Below are positions 7,511 through 14,946 of a DNA stretch of 36,345 nucleotides, in pieces. The position numbers and the translations under genes are program-made. The notes under the pieces are model-generated. The model was not told where the DNA came from and did not search any database. It saw only the letters and a list, made by a program, of their open reading frames with translations. Origin of the DNA: Halosimplex carlsbadense 2-9-1 (GTDB taxonomy: Archaea > Halobacteriota > Halobacteria > Halobacteriales > Haloarculaceae); contig NZ_AOIU01000005.1 in the NCBI RefSeq assembly GCF_000337455.1, forward strand, positions 72,900-109,244. The letters are read 5' to 3'. Positions within the stretch are counted from its first letter, which is position 1, and every line of letters begins with the position of its first letter.

Positions 7511-10500
7511 CGTGCCCGACGACCCAGCGGATCCGGACGACGACGGGCCGGGCGCCCGGATCGACGACGTCACCGCTCCGTACAGACCGCCGTGTATCGA
7601 AGGCGAGGGAGACAGCGGTCCGATCCTGGGACCGACGGGGAACCTGACCGAGCGCCGCAGGATCTTCGAGACGCTTCCGCAACCCCTTCCGAGCGACGCC
7701 GAGGACGGGTCGGTCACCGCCGACTGGAACTCGGTCGCGCTGTTTTTCAACCTGCCGCAGGGGAACCGACCCGGAGACTACTCGACGACGACGACGGCGG
7801 ACGCGAAGGCGTGGCTCGACGAGGGCGAGGACCCGAGTTCGCCGACCGTCTCGGAGTTCATGACCGACTACTGGGGGACGCTTTCGTACGGGGAGTTCGC
7901 CTTCGGCGTCGACACGCCACGCGACGAACACGGTGACCCGCTGGTCCCGACGATATCGGGCGTGAGCTCCGGGAACTGGAAGCAGTTGATCAGAGACTGT
8001 CTGGACGCGAACGCGGCGGCGATCTGGGAGGCCGCGGGCGGCCTGTACGTCGACGGGGACGAAGACGGCAAGCCGTGGATCCCGTCGGTCGTGCTCGTGC
8101 AGAACTATTCGGTCACGGCCAGCGCCGGCTTCAGCGGCTTCGACCACACCGTCGACGGGACGACCTACCGCGTCGGGGACCAGACGCACGTCACGTTCGA
8201 CCTCGGCAACCACAGGACCGAAGACATCGGCTACGTCGCGGCCGAGGCGACCGGGAGCGGCCCCGCCGGAACGGTCGACGGCGTCACCGACGACTGGTCG
8301 ACGGTCACGTTCGACGGAACGCACTCGGAACGGCCGGTCGTCGTCGGCTCGCTCCAGACGTTCGAAGGGTCCGACACGGCGGGGCTCCGGATGCGCTCGC
8401 GGTCGCCCGCCGACGCCGAGGTCGCCGTCGAGGAGGAACGCTCGATGAACGCCGAGACGGACCACGTCCCGGAGACCGTCGGCTACCTCGCCGTGGAGGA
8501 CGGGGAGATAACCGACAGCGACGGCGTGCAGATCGGCGAGGCCGGAACCGTTCGGACCGACCAGAGCGACGGCGAGGAGTGGCACTCGGTGTCGCTGGAC
8601 GCGGGCTACGCGGACCCCGTCGTACTGACACAGGTGATGAGCTACGAGGGGACCCAGCCCGCGCACACGCGGCTCAGAGACGTCGGTACGCGGTCGTTCG
8701 AGTTCCAGATAGAGGAGTGGGACTACCAGAACCAGCGGCACGTGACCGAGTCGGTCGGCTACGTCGTCCTCGAGAGCGGCGACCACGAGTTGCCCGACGG
8801 AACCGACCTGTCGGTCGGGACGGTTAAGACAGACATGGAGTGGGAGCCGGTGTCGCTGTCGGGGCTGTCCGACGGGTCGGACCCGGTCGTACTCAGTCAC
8901 GCCCAGACGCGGAGGGGCAACCAGGCGGTCGTCACGCGCCAGCGCGACGCGAGCGCCGACGGCTTCGGCGTGCGGTTGCAGGAGGAGGAAGCCAACAACC
9001 GGCGGTGGTGGGGGTCGCCGCTGGCCCACGAGTACGCCCACAACTTCCTGGAGTTCGGCGACCTGTACTCGCCGACGGGGGCGACGCTGTACTGGGACCT
9101 GCTCGGCGACGGGTCGATCCCCGCGAAGATGTCGGAGGTGTCGAGCGTACACAAAGAACGGGTCGGCTGGCTGGAGTTCACCGAGGTGGTCGAGGGGTCC
9201 AGCGCCGCCGGCTACGCGAACGAGTTCTCGCTGGAGCCGTACACGACCTCGGGCGACGCAGTGAAAGTCGTCCCCGACCCCGAGAACAACCCCCACGAGT
9301 ACTTCGTCGTCGAGTTCCGCGGACCGACCGGTGAGGAGGTGTGGCGTCCGGACCGCGCCCTCTCCGAGTCGGGGCTGTTGATCACGCACGTCAACGAGCG
9401 GATCCTCTCGCTGACCGGTGGGGACGTCAGGCCGGCCCACATGAACTGGTTCCTGAGCGAGGCGCCGTACTTCGACCCGGAGTTCGCGGACTACAGCGGC
9501 GAGGGCGGCCCGCTCCGCGGTGCCGACCTGGAGGGCGCGCTCTTCACGGGCGAGTCAGGACGCGCCCTCTTCGCCCCCCACACGGAACCGAGCAGCGACT
9601 TCTACGGCGGGCGGTCGTCGACGCTCTCGATCTCCGATATCACCGTCGAGGACGGTAGCGCCTCGTTCTGGCTGCGCCTGGACCCGATCAGCCACGAGCG
9701 GCTGTGGGAGTGTGCGGCGGCGGACCGCGGCGTCGCCGGCCGGTTCACGAGCGACGACCCCGAGGCGCGCGACGAGGTCTTCTTCCGCGACGACGACGCG
9801 GCGGCGCTGCTCGCCCACGACGAGACGAAGTGGTTCGTCCGCACCCGACAGGAGGGGCAGATCGACGGCTGGAACCTCGGGAGCCGCGACCGCGAGCTCG
9901 TCGGCGACTTCGACGGTGACGGTCGCGAGGAGATCTACGTCCGGAGCGACGGCTGGGCCGGGATCTTCCAGTGGGCCGGCGAGCGCTTCGAGGCTCCCAC
10001 GGTCGTCGGGGACGAGGTCGGCGACTGGACGCTGACCGCCCGGGACGACGAGGTCGCGGCCGACGTCGACGGCGACGGCCGCGACGAGATACTCGCGCTC
10101 CGCGACGACGGAGCCGCCGTCCTCTCGTGGGACGGGGGGTTCGACGTGGCGGCGACCCACGGCGGGACGGTCGGCGAGTACTCGCTCTCCCCGCGTGACA
10201 CCGCCGTCGCGGGCCGATTCACCGGGTCCGGCGGCGAGGAGGTCGTCGTCGTCGGCGACGACGGCCTGGCCCTGGTGGGCTGGGACGAGACCGCCGGCGC
10301 GCTCGACACGGCGGCGGTCCATCCCGAGGCGGTCGGCGACTGGACGCTCGGCGCCGACGACGACCTCGCGGTCGCGGACCTGGACGGCGACGGCCGGGAC
10401 GAGCTGTACGTCCGCAAGACGGTCTCCTCCCCAGCCGTCAACGAGGCCGCCGTCCTCTCCTGGGACGGCGACGGGTTCGAGTCGGTCTGGCACCGCACGA

Positions 10501-11813
10501 ACGACCTCAAGGGACTCGAGAACGCCCAGGACCGGCTCACGCTCGGGTCCGAGGACCGGTCGTACGGCGGGCAGTTCCTCCCGCACCACGCGCGGCCGAA
10601 CCGGGGCGGGATCGCTCACGTCGCCGACGACAGGGTCTCGCTGCTCTCGTGGGACGACGACAGCGACGAACTCCGCGTCGAGAGTTTCGAACGGGGCGGC
10701 TGGTTCGACTGGACCGGCGAGACGGGGGTCGTGCTCGGGGACTTCCACCGGACCGGCGCCGAGACCTCGGAGGGCGACCGCTTCATCACCGACGAGGGCA
10801 CCGACCTGTTCCTCCACAACGAGTGGGGGACCGGCACCATGGGCGTCGACATCCGCCAGCATCAGGTCGGCGGCGCGAACGTGCGGTCGTTCGACGTGTT
10901 CTGGCGCCAGCCCGACTACCTGATGAGCCTGTACGAGCCGTCGCTGGTCGCGGACGTGCGCAACGACCAGCCGGTCGACGCCGACGAGACGGTCGAGTTC
11001 GTCGCGACCCCGCGGGGCGTCGAGGACGTCGACGACTGGTCCGTCGAGTGGGCCTACCGGGACGGCGACGGGAACCACCAGCGGATGGGCACCAGCGACC
11101 CCGGAGCGGTCTTCGAGTTCGACGGGTTCCCCGTCTCCGACACGGGGCCGGGCTCCGATGGCCACGAGATCGTCGGTATCCGAGCGCGGGCGACCCGCGG
11201 CGACGAGACGCTCACCGACCGCTTCACCGTCGAGTTCCGCCCGAACGAACGGACCCGGGAGTTCGACTCGAACCAGGCGCTGAGCGGGGCGCTGTCCGAC
11301 GACGGCACGGTCGTCCCCGCGACCGAGACCGACACGCTCCCGGTGGGCGACGACGCCGAGAACGTCTCGACTCAGGCGATGTTGACGTTCGACCTCCTGC
11401 TCCCGGACGATCTCTCGCCGTCGGCGATAACGGACGCGACGCTGAACCTCGTCCTCCGACCGCCGGAGGGGGACCCCTACGGCGACCTGCTGGAGCTGAG
11501 CGCGGTCCACGTCGATTACGGCGACGCGATCGAGCCGTCGGACTACAATACGAGGTCGCTCAGGCTGTTGCCGGGCCGTTCGGTCGTCCCCTTCGAGGAC
11601 GGCTGGGGCGGCCGACAGGTTGACGTGACGAGAGCCGTCCGCCACGCCTGGGAGACTCGGGCCGACCGCGACGACCGCGTCCAGTTCGTCCTCTATCACA
11701 GCCAGGGAACCGACGACGATTCGACGGCCGACTACTCGCGGCTCGCCGCCGACGACCCGGACGGGTCGAGTCACAACTCGCTGCTCCGGGTGCGCTACGA
11801 CACCGAGAACTGA
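7503..11813 (+). CDS. Giant M6-like metalloprotease with inserted lectin-like repeats, FG-GAP propeller and DNRLRE domain
   Basis: A 1436-residue acidic multidomain protein. Residues 60-235 resemble the N-terminal part of M6 (immune inhibitor A-like) proteases, for example FMTDYWGTLSYGEFAFGVD. The zinc motif is HEYAH (509-513), followed by NFLEFGDLYSP with Asp520. In classic M6 enzymes the third ligand is Asp ten residues after the first His; here it is eleven. Between about residues 237 and 499 sit about two and a half H-type lectin-like repeats recognisable by (T/S)VGY(L/V) endings. Residues about 740-1130 are FG-GAP/VCBS repeats with three D-x-DGDGR-(D/E)E calcium loops. An Ig-like segment and a DNRLRE-like C-terminal domain (about 1253-1436) follow. 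An extracellular adhesin-protease is implied, but no signal peptide follows the GTG 7503 start. No in-frame ATG exists upstream before a TAG at 7461. Confidence 0.85.
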   Translation: MSDVPDDPADPDDDGPGARIDDVTAPYRPPCIEGEGDSGPILGPTGNLTERRRIFETLPQPLPSDAEDGSVTADWNSVALFFNLPQGNRPGDYSTTTTADAKAWLDEGEDPSSPTVSEFMTDYWGTLSYGEFAFGVDTPRDEHGDPLVPTISGVSSGNWKQLIRDCLDANAAAIWEAAGGLYVDGDEDGKPWIPSVVLVQNYSVTASAGFSGFDHTVDGTTYRVGDQTHVTFDLGNHRTEDIGYVAAEATGSGPAGTVDGVTDDWSTVTFDGTHSERPVVVGSLQTFEGSDTAGLRMRSRSPADAEVAVEEERSMNAETDHVPETVGYLAVEDGEITDSDGVQIGEAGTVRTDQSDGEEWHSVSLDAGYADPVVLTQVMSYEGTQPAHTRLRDVGTRSFEFQIEEWDYQNQRHVTESVGYVVLESGDHELPDGTDLSVGTVKTDMEWEPVSLSGLSDGSDPVVLSHAQTRRGNQAVVTRQRDASADGFGVRLQEEEANNRRWWGSPLAHEYAHNFLEFGDLYSPTGATLYWDLLGDGSIPAKMSEVSSVHKERVGWLEFTEVVEGSSAAGYANEFSLEPYTTSGDAVKVVPDPENNPHEYFVVEFRGPTGEEVWRPDRALSESGLLITHVNERILSLTGGDVRPAHMNWFLSEAPYFDPEFADYSGEGGPLRGADLEGALFTGESGRALFAPHTEPSSDFYGGRSSTLSISDITVEDGSASFWLRLDPISHERLWECAAADRGVAGRFTSDDPEARDEVFFRDDDAAALLAHDETKWFVRTRQEGQIDGWNLGSRDRELVGDFDGDGREEIYVRSDGWAGIFQWAGERFEAPTVVGDEVGDWTLTARDDEVAADVDGDGRDEILALRDDGAAVLSWDGGFDVAATHGGTVGEYSLSPRDTAVAGRFTGSGGEEVVVVGDDGLALVGWDETAGALDTAAVHPEAVGDWTLGADDDLAVADLDGDGRDELYVRKTVSSPAVNEAAVLSWDGDGFESVWHRTNDLKGLENAQDRLTLGSEDRSYGGQFLPHHARPNRGGIAHVADDRVSLLSWDDDSDELRVESFERGGWFDWTGETGVVLGDFHRTGAETSEGDRFITDEGTDLFLHNEWGTGTMGVDIRQHQVGGANVRSFDVFWRQPDYLMSLYEPSLVADVRNDQPVDADETVEFVATPRGVEDVDDWSVEWAYRDGDGNHQRMGTSDPGAVFEFDGFPVSDTGPGSDGHEIVGIRARATRGDETLTDRFTVEFRPNERTREFDSNQALSGALSDDGTVVPATETDTLPVGDDAENVSTQAMLTFDLLLPDDLSPSAITDATLNLVLRPPEGDPYGDLLELSAVHVDYGDAIEPSDYNTRSLRLLPGRSVVPFEDGWGGRQVDVTRAVRHAWETRADRDDRVQFVLYHSQGTDDDSTADYSRLAADDPDGSSHNSLLRVRYDTEN

Positions 11814-11824
11814 CGGGTCGTCGG

Positions 11825-11852
11825 TCGCCGGCCGCTCACTCGCGGCCGGCGA
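11825..11852. terminator. Strong hairpin between convergent genes
   Basis: An 11-bp perfect inverted repeat (TCGCCGGCCGC and its complement) with a 6-base loop TCACTC, 12 bases after the protease stop codon. It lies between two convergent genes and may serve transcripts from either side. There is no long T-run, so termination is inferred from position and stem strength. Confidence 0.5.
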
Positions 11853-11918
11853 GGACATCGCGGCCCGGTGACGGCCGCGAAGCGGGAACGGCGAAGCGAC
11901 TGGGGTCGACGCCGCTCG

Positions 11919-13982
11919 TCAGTCCAGCCGCCGGACGGTGTCCTCGTCGGCGAAGACGTAGAGGCAGTCGTTGCTGTAGGAGCGGCCGAGTTGGTCGGCG
12001 TCCTCACAGCAGAGGACGCGGCCGTCCTCCATGACGTAGAGGTTGTCGATGTTGATCAGCGCGTCGTCGGCCACGTCGGCCGGGTCGGTGGCGTCCGGGC
12101 CGACGATGACCGGTTCCAGCGTCGTGATATCGTAGTTCGAGTCGAGGGTTCCGCGGTAGACGACGCCGCCGTCGACGCGGTCGAGCCGGAGGTCGCCCGT
12201 GTCGTCCGCCAGGTCGTCGTTGAACTCCGAGAGCGCGAAGTAGACGTAGTCGCCGCCCATCGCACCCTCGACGCTGTCGACGCCCTCGGCCTTGTTGAAC
12301 TCGATGGAAGCACCGATCTCCTTGGCGGCCGCGCGGGTCTCCAGGAACGGCACCTTCCGGAGGTCGTCGTCGACGTTGTCGGGGTCGTTGGCGCTCCACT
12401 GGTCGGCCCACTCGACGATCTCCTCGTTCGTGACGTAGTCGGCGTTGCCGTTCTCGACGACCTCGCGGTCGGCCGCCTCCAGGACCTCGGCGGTGACCTC
12501 GTCGCCCTCGGTCCACGAAGAGTGGGTCGCGAGGTAGTCGACTTGGGTCACGTCGTCGTACTCGGCGATCCAGTCGGCGACCTCGCCGTTGGTGGCGCTA
12601 CCGAGCGGCCACCACTCGATCTCCAGGTCGACCTCGGCGGGCGAGGAGCCGGCGACCGCGTCGGCGTTGGTGATCTTCGGCGCGTACAGCGTCCCCTCGA
12701 CGTCCATCGGGTCGTCGTAGCTCGGGATCGGCTCCTCGGCGACGAACTTGTAGACGCCCTTGCTGTCGCCGTCGGAGCACTCGTAGACGGTCCGCTCGTC
12801 GCTCTGGACGTCCGGCGCCTCCCAGGCGGCCCGACCCATCACGTAGTACTTGACGGGCTGGGGCGTCTCGGCGGCCGGCTCGCGGATATCGACGTGGTAA
12901 CCGTAGCGGTAAGGGTTGGGGTAGCCGTCGCCGATCGGCTCGGTCGTGTTCGCCTGCTCGGCGCTGTCGGCGTGGGGCGGCGCGGCCTGGTCGACGCGGT
13001 CGGCGCCCAGGTAGTACGCCAGTAGCTCGACGCCGGTCATCGCCCAGTAGCCCTGGACGGACCACGACTCCTCGCCGTAGTACTCGTCGACGGCGGACTG
13101 GATCTCGCTGGGGTTCGGCCGGTTCCAGAACTGACAGGCGCCGATCAGCCCTTTCCCGGAGCCCGCGTCGACGATGTCGCCGACGTTTGCCGTCAGCGAG
13201 ACGCGCGGGTGGGCGTAGTTCTCCTCCGAGGAGAGCATCGTGTCCCACGGGCTCTTGTCGCCGTAGCAGTTGATCCGCGTCCCGCCGATCTCGCGGAACG
13301 CCTCGGTGTTGGCGAGATTGATGGCGTTGTCCAGATCCGCGTGCCACTCGCCGTCGTCCTTGTGCAGCGGGATCCGCGAGACGTTGCCCGGGCTGTTCTC
13401 CCAGTTGGTGAACAGGTACCCCTCCGTGCGCGCGCCGTCGGTGGCGACGAACTGGTTGCAGTCGGGGTTGTAGCCGGCGTCGCCGTACTGCGTCCCCGCG
13501 AAGTTCCGCGTGGTGAGGTCCCAGCCGTCCGGCGTCTGGACGACGCCGAGTCGCTCGCTCCCCCCGTCGATCGGGTCCTGTTCCTGCGCGAGTGGTGTGT
13601 ACTCCCCTTCCGCGCCGCGGACTCGCCCCCGCTCGTCCTCCGTCGAGGGCGTCGACAGCTCCTCGAAGTCGTCGTTCGTCCCCGAGAAGTCGAAGTTGAA
13701 GCCGCTGAAGTAGCCGATGCTCGCGCGGTTGAACTCGCCGGGGTTGTCCCGGCTCGGGTGCTGCAGGCTGTAGAGCAGTTCGCCGTCGTCGAAGACGTAC
13801 GGCCCCGTGACCTCCGCGCCCAGCGCCGTCGAGGAGAAGCGCTTGAGGTCGCCGCGCACCGTCGGCGCCCCCGCTGTCTGTTCGTCGTCTGCAGTCTCGG
13901 CGCTCGCCACGCCGGAGACGCTCGCACCGAGCGCCGCCGCCGCGGACGAGGCCATCAGCGTCCGTCGATTGAGGTCGACCAT
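11919..13982 (-). CDS. PhoX-type (DUF839) Tat-exported phosphatase
   Basis: A 687-residue protein with a clear Tat signal: NRRTLMASS (Arg6-Arg7), an Ala-rich hydrophobic stretch and cleavage near ASA28. The mature part fits the PhoX family (PF05787), beta-propeller phosphatases using Fe and Ca. Supporting segments are LGVVQTPDGWDLTTRNFAG, DCNQFVATDGARTEGYLFTNWEN and SPWDTMLSSEENYAHPR (the conserved T-x-x-S/C-E-E-N metal loop). Also seen are NRPNPSEIQ, YYVMGRAAWEAPDV and the strand GVYKFV. The C-terminus IDNLYVMEDGRVLCCEDAD holds the conserved blade with paired Cys. The enzyme would release phosphate from organic phosphoesters outside the cell. A TATA box (TCTATTATAA, 14018-14027, minus strand) lies 36-45 bases upstream of the ATG. 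It is somewhat larger than many PhoX proteins, with an insertion about residues 440-520. Substrate specificity is not deducible. Confidence 0.85.
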   Translation of the reverse strand: MVDLNRRTLMASSAAAALGASVSGVASAETADDEQTAGAPTVRGDLKRFSSTALGAEVTGPYVFDDGELLYSLQHPSRDNPGEFNRASIGYFSGFNFDFSGTNDDFEELSTPSTEDERGRVRGAEGEYTPLAQEQDPIDGGSERLGVVQTPDGWDLTTRNFAGTQYGDAGYNPDCNQFVATDGARTEGYLFTNWENSPGNVSRIPLHKDDGEWHADLDNAINLANTEAFREIGGTRINCYGDKSPWDTMLSSEENYAHPRVSLTANVGDIVDAGSGKGLIGACQFWNRPNPSEIQSAVDEYYGEESWSVQGYWAMTGVELLAYYLGADRVDQAAPPHADSAEQANTTEPIGDGYPNPYRYGYHVDIREPAAETPQPVKYYVMGRAAWEAPDVQSDERTVYECSDGDSKGVYKFVAEEPIPSYDDPMDVEGTLYAPKITNADAVAGSSPAEVDLEIEWWPLGSATNGEVADWIAEYDDVTQVDYLATHSSWTEGDEVTAEVLEAADREVVENGNADYVTNEEIVEWADQWSANDPDNVDDDLRKVPFLETRAAAKEIGASIEFNKAEGVDSVEGAMGGDYVYFALSEFNDDLADDTGDLRLDRVDGGVVYRGTLDSNYDITTLEPVIVGPDATDPADVADDALINIDNLYVMEDGRVLCCEDADQLGRSYSNDCLYVFADEDTVRRLD

Positions 13983-14017
13983 GCGTCCGACGGGTTAGTT
14001 GATCAGTAAATGAAACC

Positions 14018-14027
14018 TTATAATAGA
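14018..14027 (-). promoter_or_regulatory. TATA box of the PhoX-type gene
   Basis: Minus-strand TCTATTATAA in an AT-rich patch (13996-14036), 36-45 bases upstream of ATG 13982. It predicts a leader of roughly 10-15 bases. No clear phosphate-response operator was identified. Confidence 0.6.
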
Positions 14028-14159
14028 GCTACAACGATGTCCGATACGAACGGAGTGATAGGGAGCGCTATGTAGAAGCCGGCGACCGAGCGGTACGGCC
14101 GCGGTCGGGCGATCCCACGGGTGTCGGCGGGAGAATCGACCGGAAAATCGGTGTCGCTC

Positions 14160-14603
14160 TCAGGCGGGGTCGGCCGCCGGTTCGACGCCGCGCTCGGCGG
14201 CCTCGGCCCGGATCTCCTCGGCCCGTCGCCGGACGGCGCCGACGTAGCGCTCGATCTCCGTCGGTTTCTTCCCGTAGAAGGAGGCGACCCAGTTGGTGTC
14301 GGTGCCGGCCATCGTCAGGAAGTAGGCCGCCATCGTGTCGCGGCCGGCCTGGACGACCTCCGGCGGGACGCCGCGGTGGCCGGTGCCCTCCTCCTGGAAG
14401 CCGTTCGTGTCGAAGTACACGTCGGCGTACAGCGTCGCCTTCTCCGGGTCGGCGAAGCTGATATCGGTGTGTTCGGGCGCCTCGAAGCGGTACTGCGGAT
14501 GCTCGGCGCCGTCGGGGACGAACTCGACGACGCGCACGTCGAGCGGGTAGTCTTCGTGGACGGTCTCCTCCGCGGTCGATGGGTCGGCGTCGTGGTCTAC
14601 CAT
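14160..14603 (-). CDS. Conserved hypothetical protein with a truncated duplicate at 23122-23256
   Basis: A 147-residue acidic soluble protein that I cannot assign to a named family. Visible features are an N-terminal strand YPLDVRVVEFVPDGAEHPQYRFEA, a predicted helix GRDTMAAYFLTMAG, a GKKPTEIERY turn, and a C-terminal charged helix rich in Arg/Glu/Ala. There is no signal peptide, Cys or membrane segment. The first 24 or so codons and the 5' flank are duplicated 8653 bases downstream in the same orientation. The start at ATG 14603 is supported by conservation of that ATG in both copies. The gene lies between the PhoX gene and the giant toxin-like gene, transcribed away from the latter. Confidence 0.75.
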   Translation of the reverse strand: MVDHDADPSTAEETVHEDYPLDVRVVEFVPDGAEHPQYRFEAPEHTDISFADPEKATLYADVYFDTNGFQEEGTGHRGVPPEVVQAGRDTMAAYFLTMAGTDTNWVASFYGKKPTEIERYVGAVRRRAEEIRAEAAERGVEPAADPA

Positions 14604-14646
14604 GATGGGGCTCGGCGTCCGTCGGCGCCAGCGGGCGAGCGCCGCG
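14522..14646 (-). repeat. Direct repeat, copy A (gene start plus 5' flank)
   Basis: Aligns without gaps to 23175-23299. Bases 14522-14610 have 20 mismatches in 89, while 14611-14646 is identical over 36 bases. The identical block includes an inverted repeat CGGCGC (14623-14628) and GCGCCG (14639-14644). Mismatch counts were made by eye. Confidence 0.9.
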
Positions 14647-14946
14647 GACCCCGTGTAGGAGACGGATGCCGGCCGATCCGGTTGAACGTTGCTAGGAGGG
14701 AGTTGTCCCCGAACGTAGCGCTCGGTACCGCTATGGAGACGGAGACCCGGCCCTACAGCCGGGAGACCGCGGACGGATCACCAACTTTCGAGCGATCGCC
14801 GAGTGGACGCCGACCGTCTGCGCCGGGGCGGTCGTTGACCGTCCGTTCGAATCGGCCCGCCGATGCTAGCTGTTTGCGGTCATATCGTCATCTATCCAAT
14901 CGCTTATTATCGTCTGTGTGCACCTGTCGGTACCCGGGTGGGGTAC
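14604..14946. other. Intergenic region upstream of the toxin-like gene
   Basis: About 340 bases without a supported gene. It begins with the 36-base duplicated block (14611-14646), then GC-rich sequence in which nothing was recognised. Near the end a TATA-like stretch (CTTATTAT, 14903-14910) lies 37-44 bases before ATG 14947, and a GGTGGGG purine patch (14938-14944) could act as ribosome binding site. Confidence 0.5.

Noticed and set aside
7008..9440. Long minus-strand open frame opposite the metalloprotease
   Set aside because: Arg/Val/Asp-rich shadow with no domain; the plus frame carries the zinc motif and repeats.
9555..11858. 767-codon minus frame opposite the FG-GAP region
   Set aside because: Mirror of GAC/GGC codons in the plus-strand gene; no recognisable domain.
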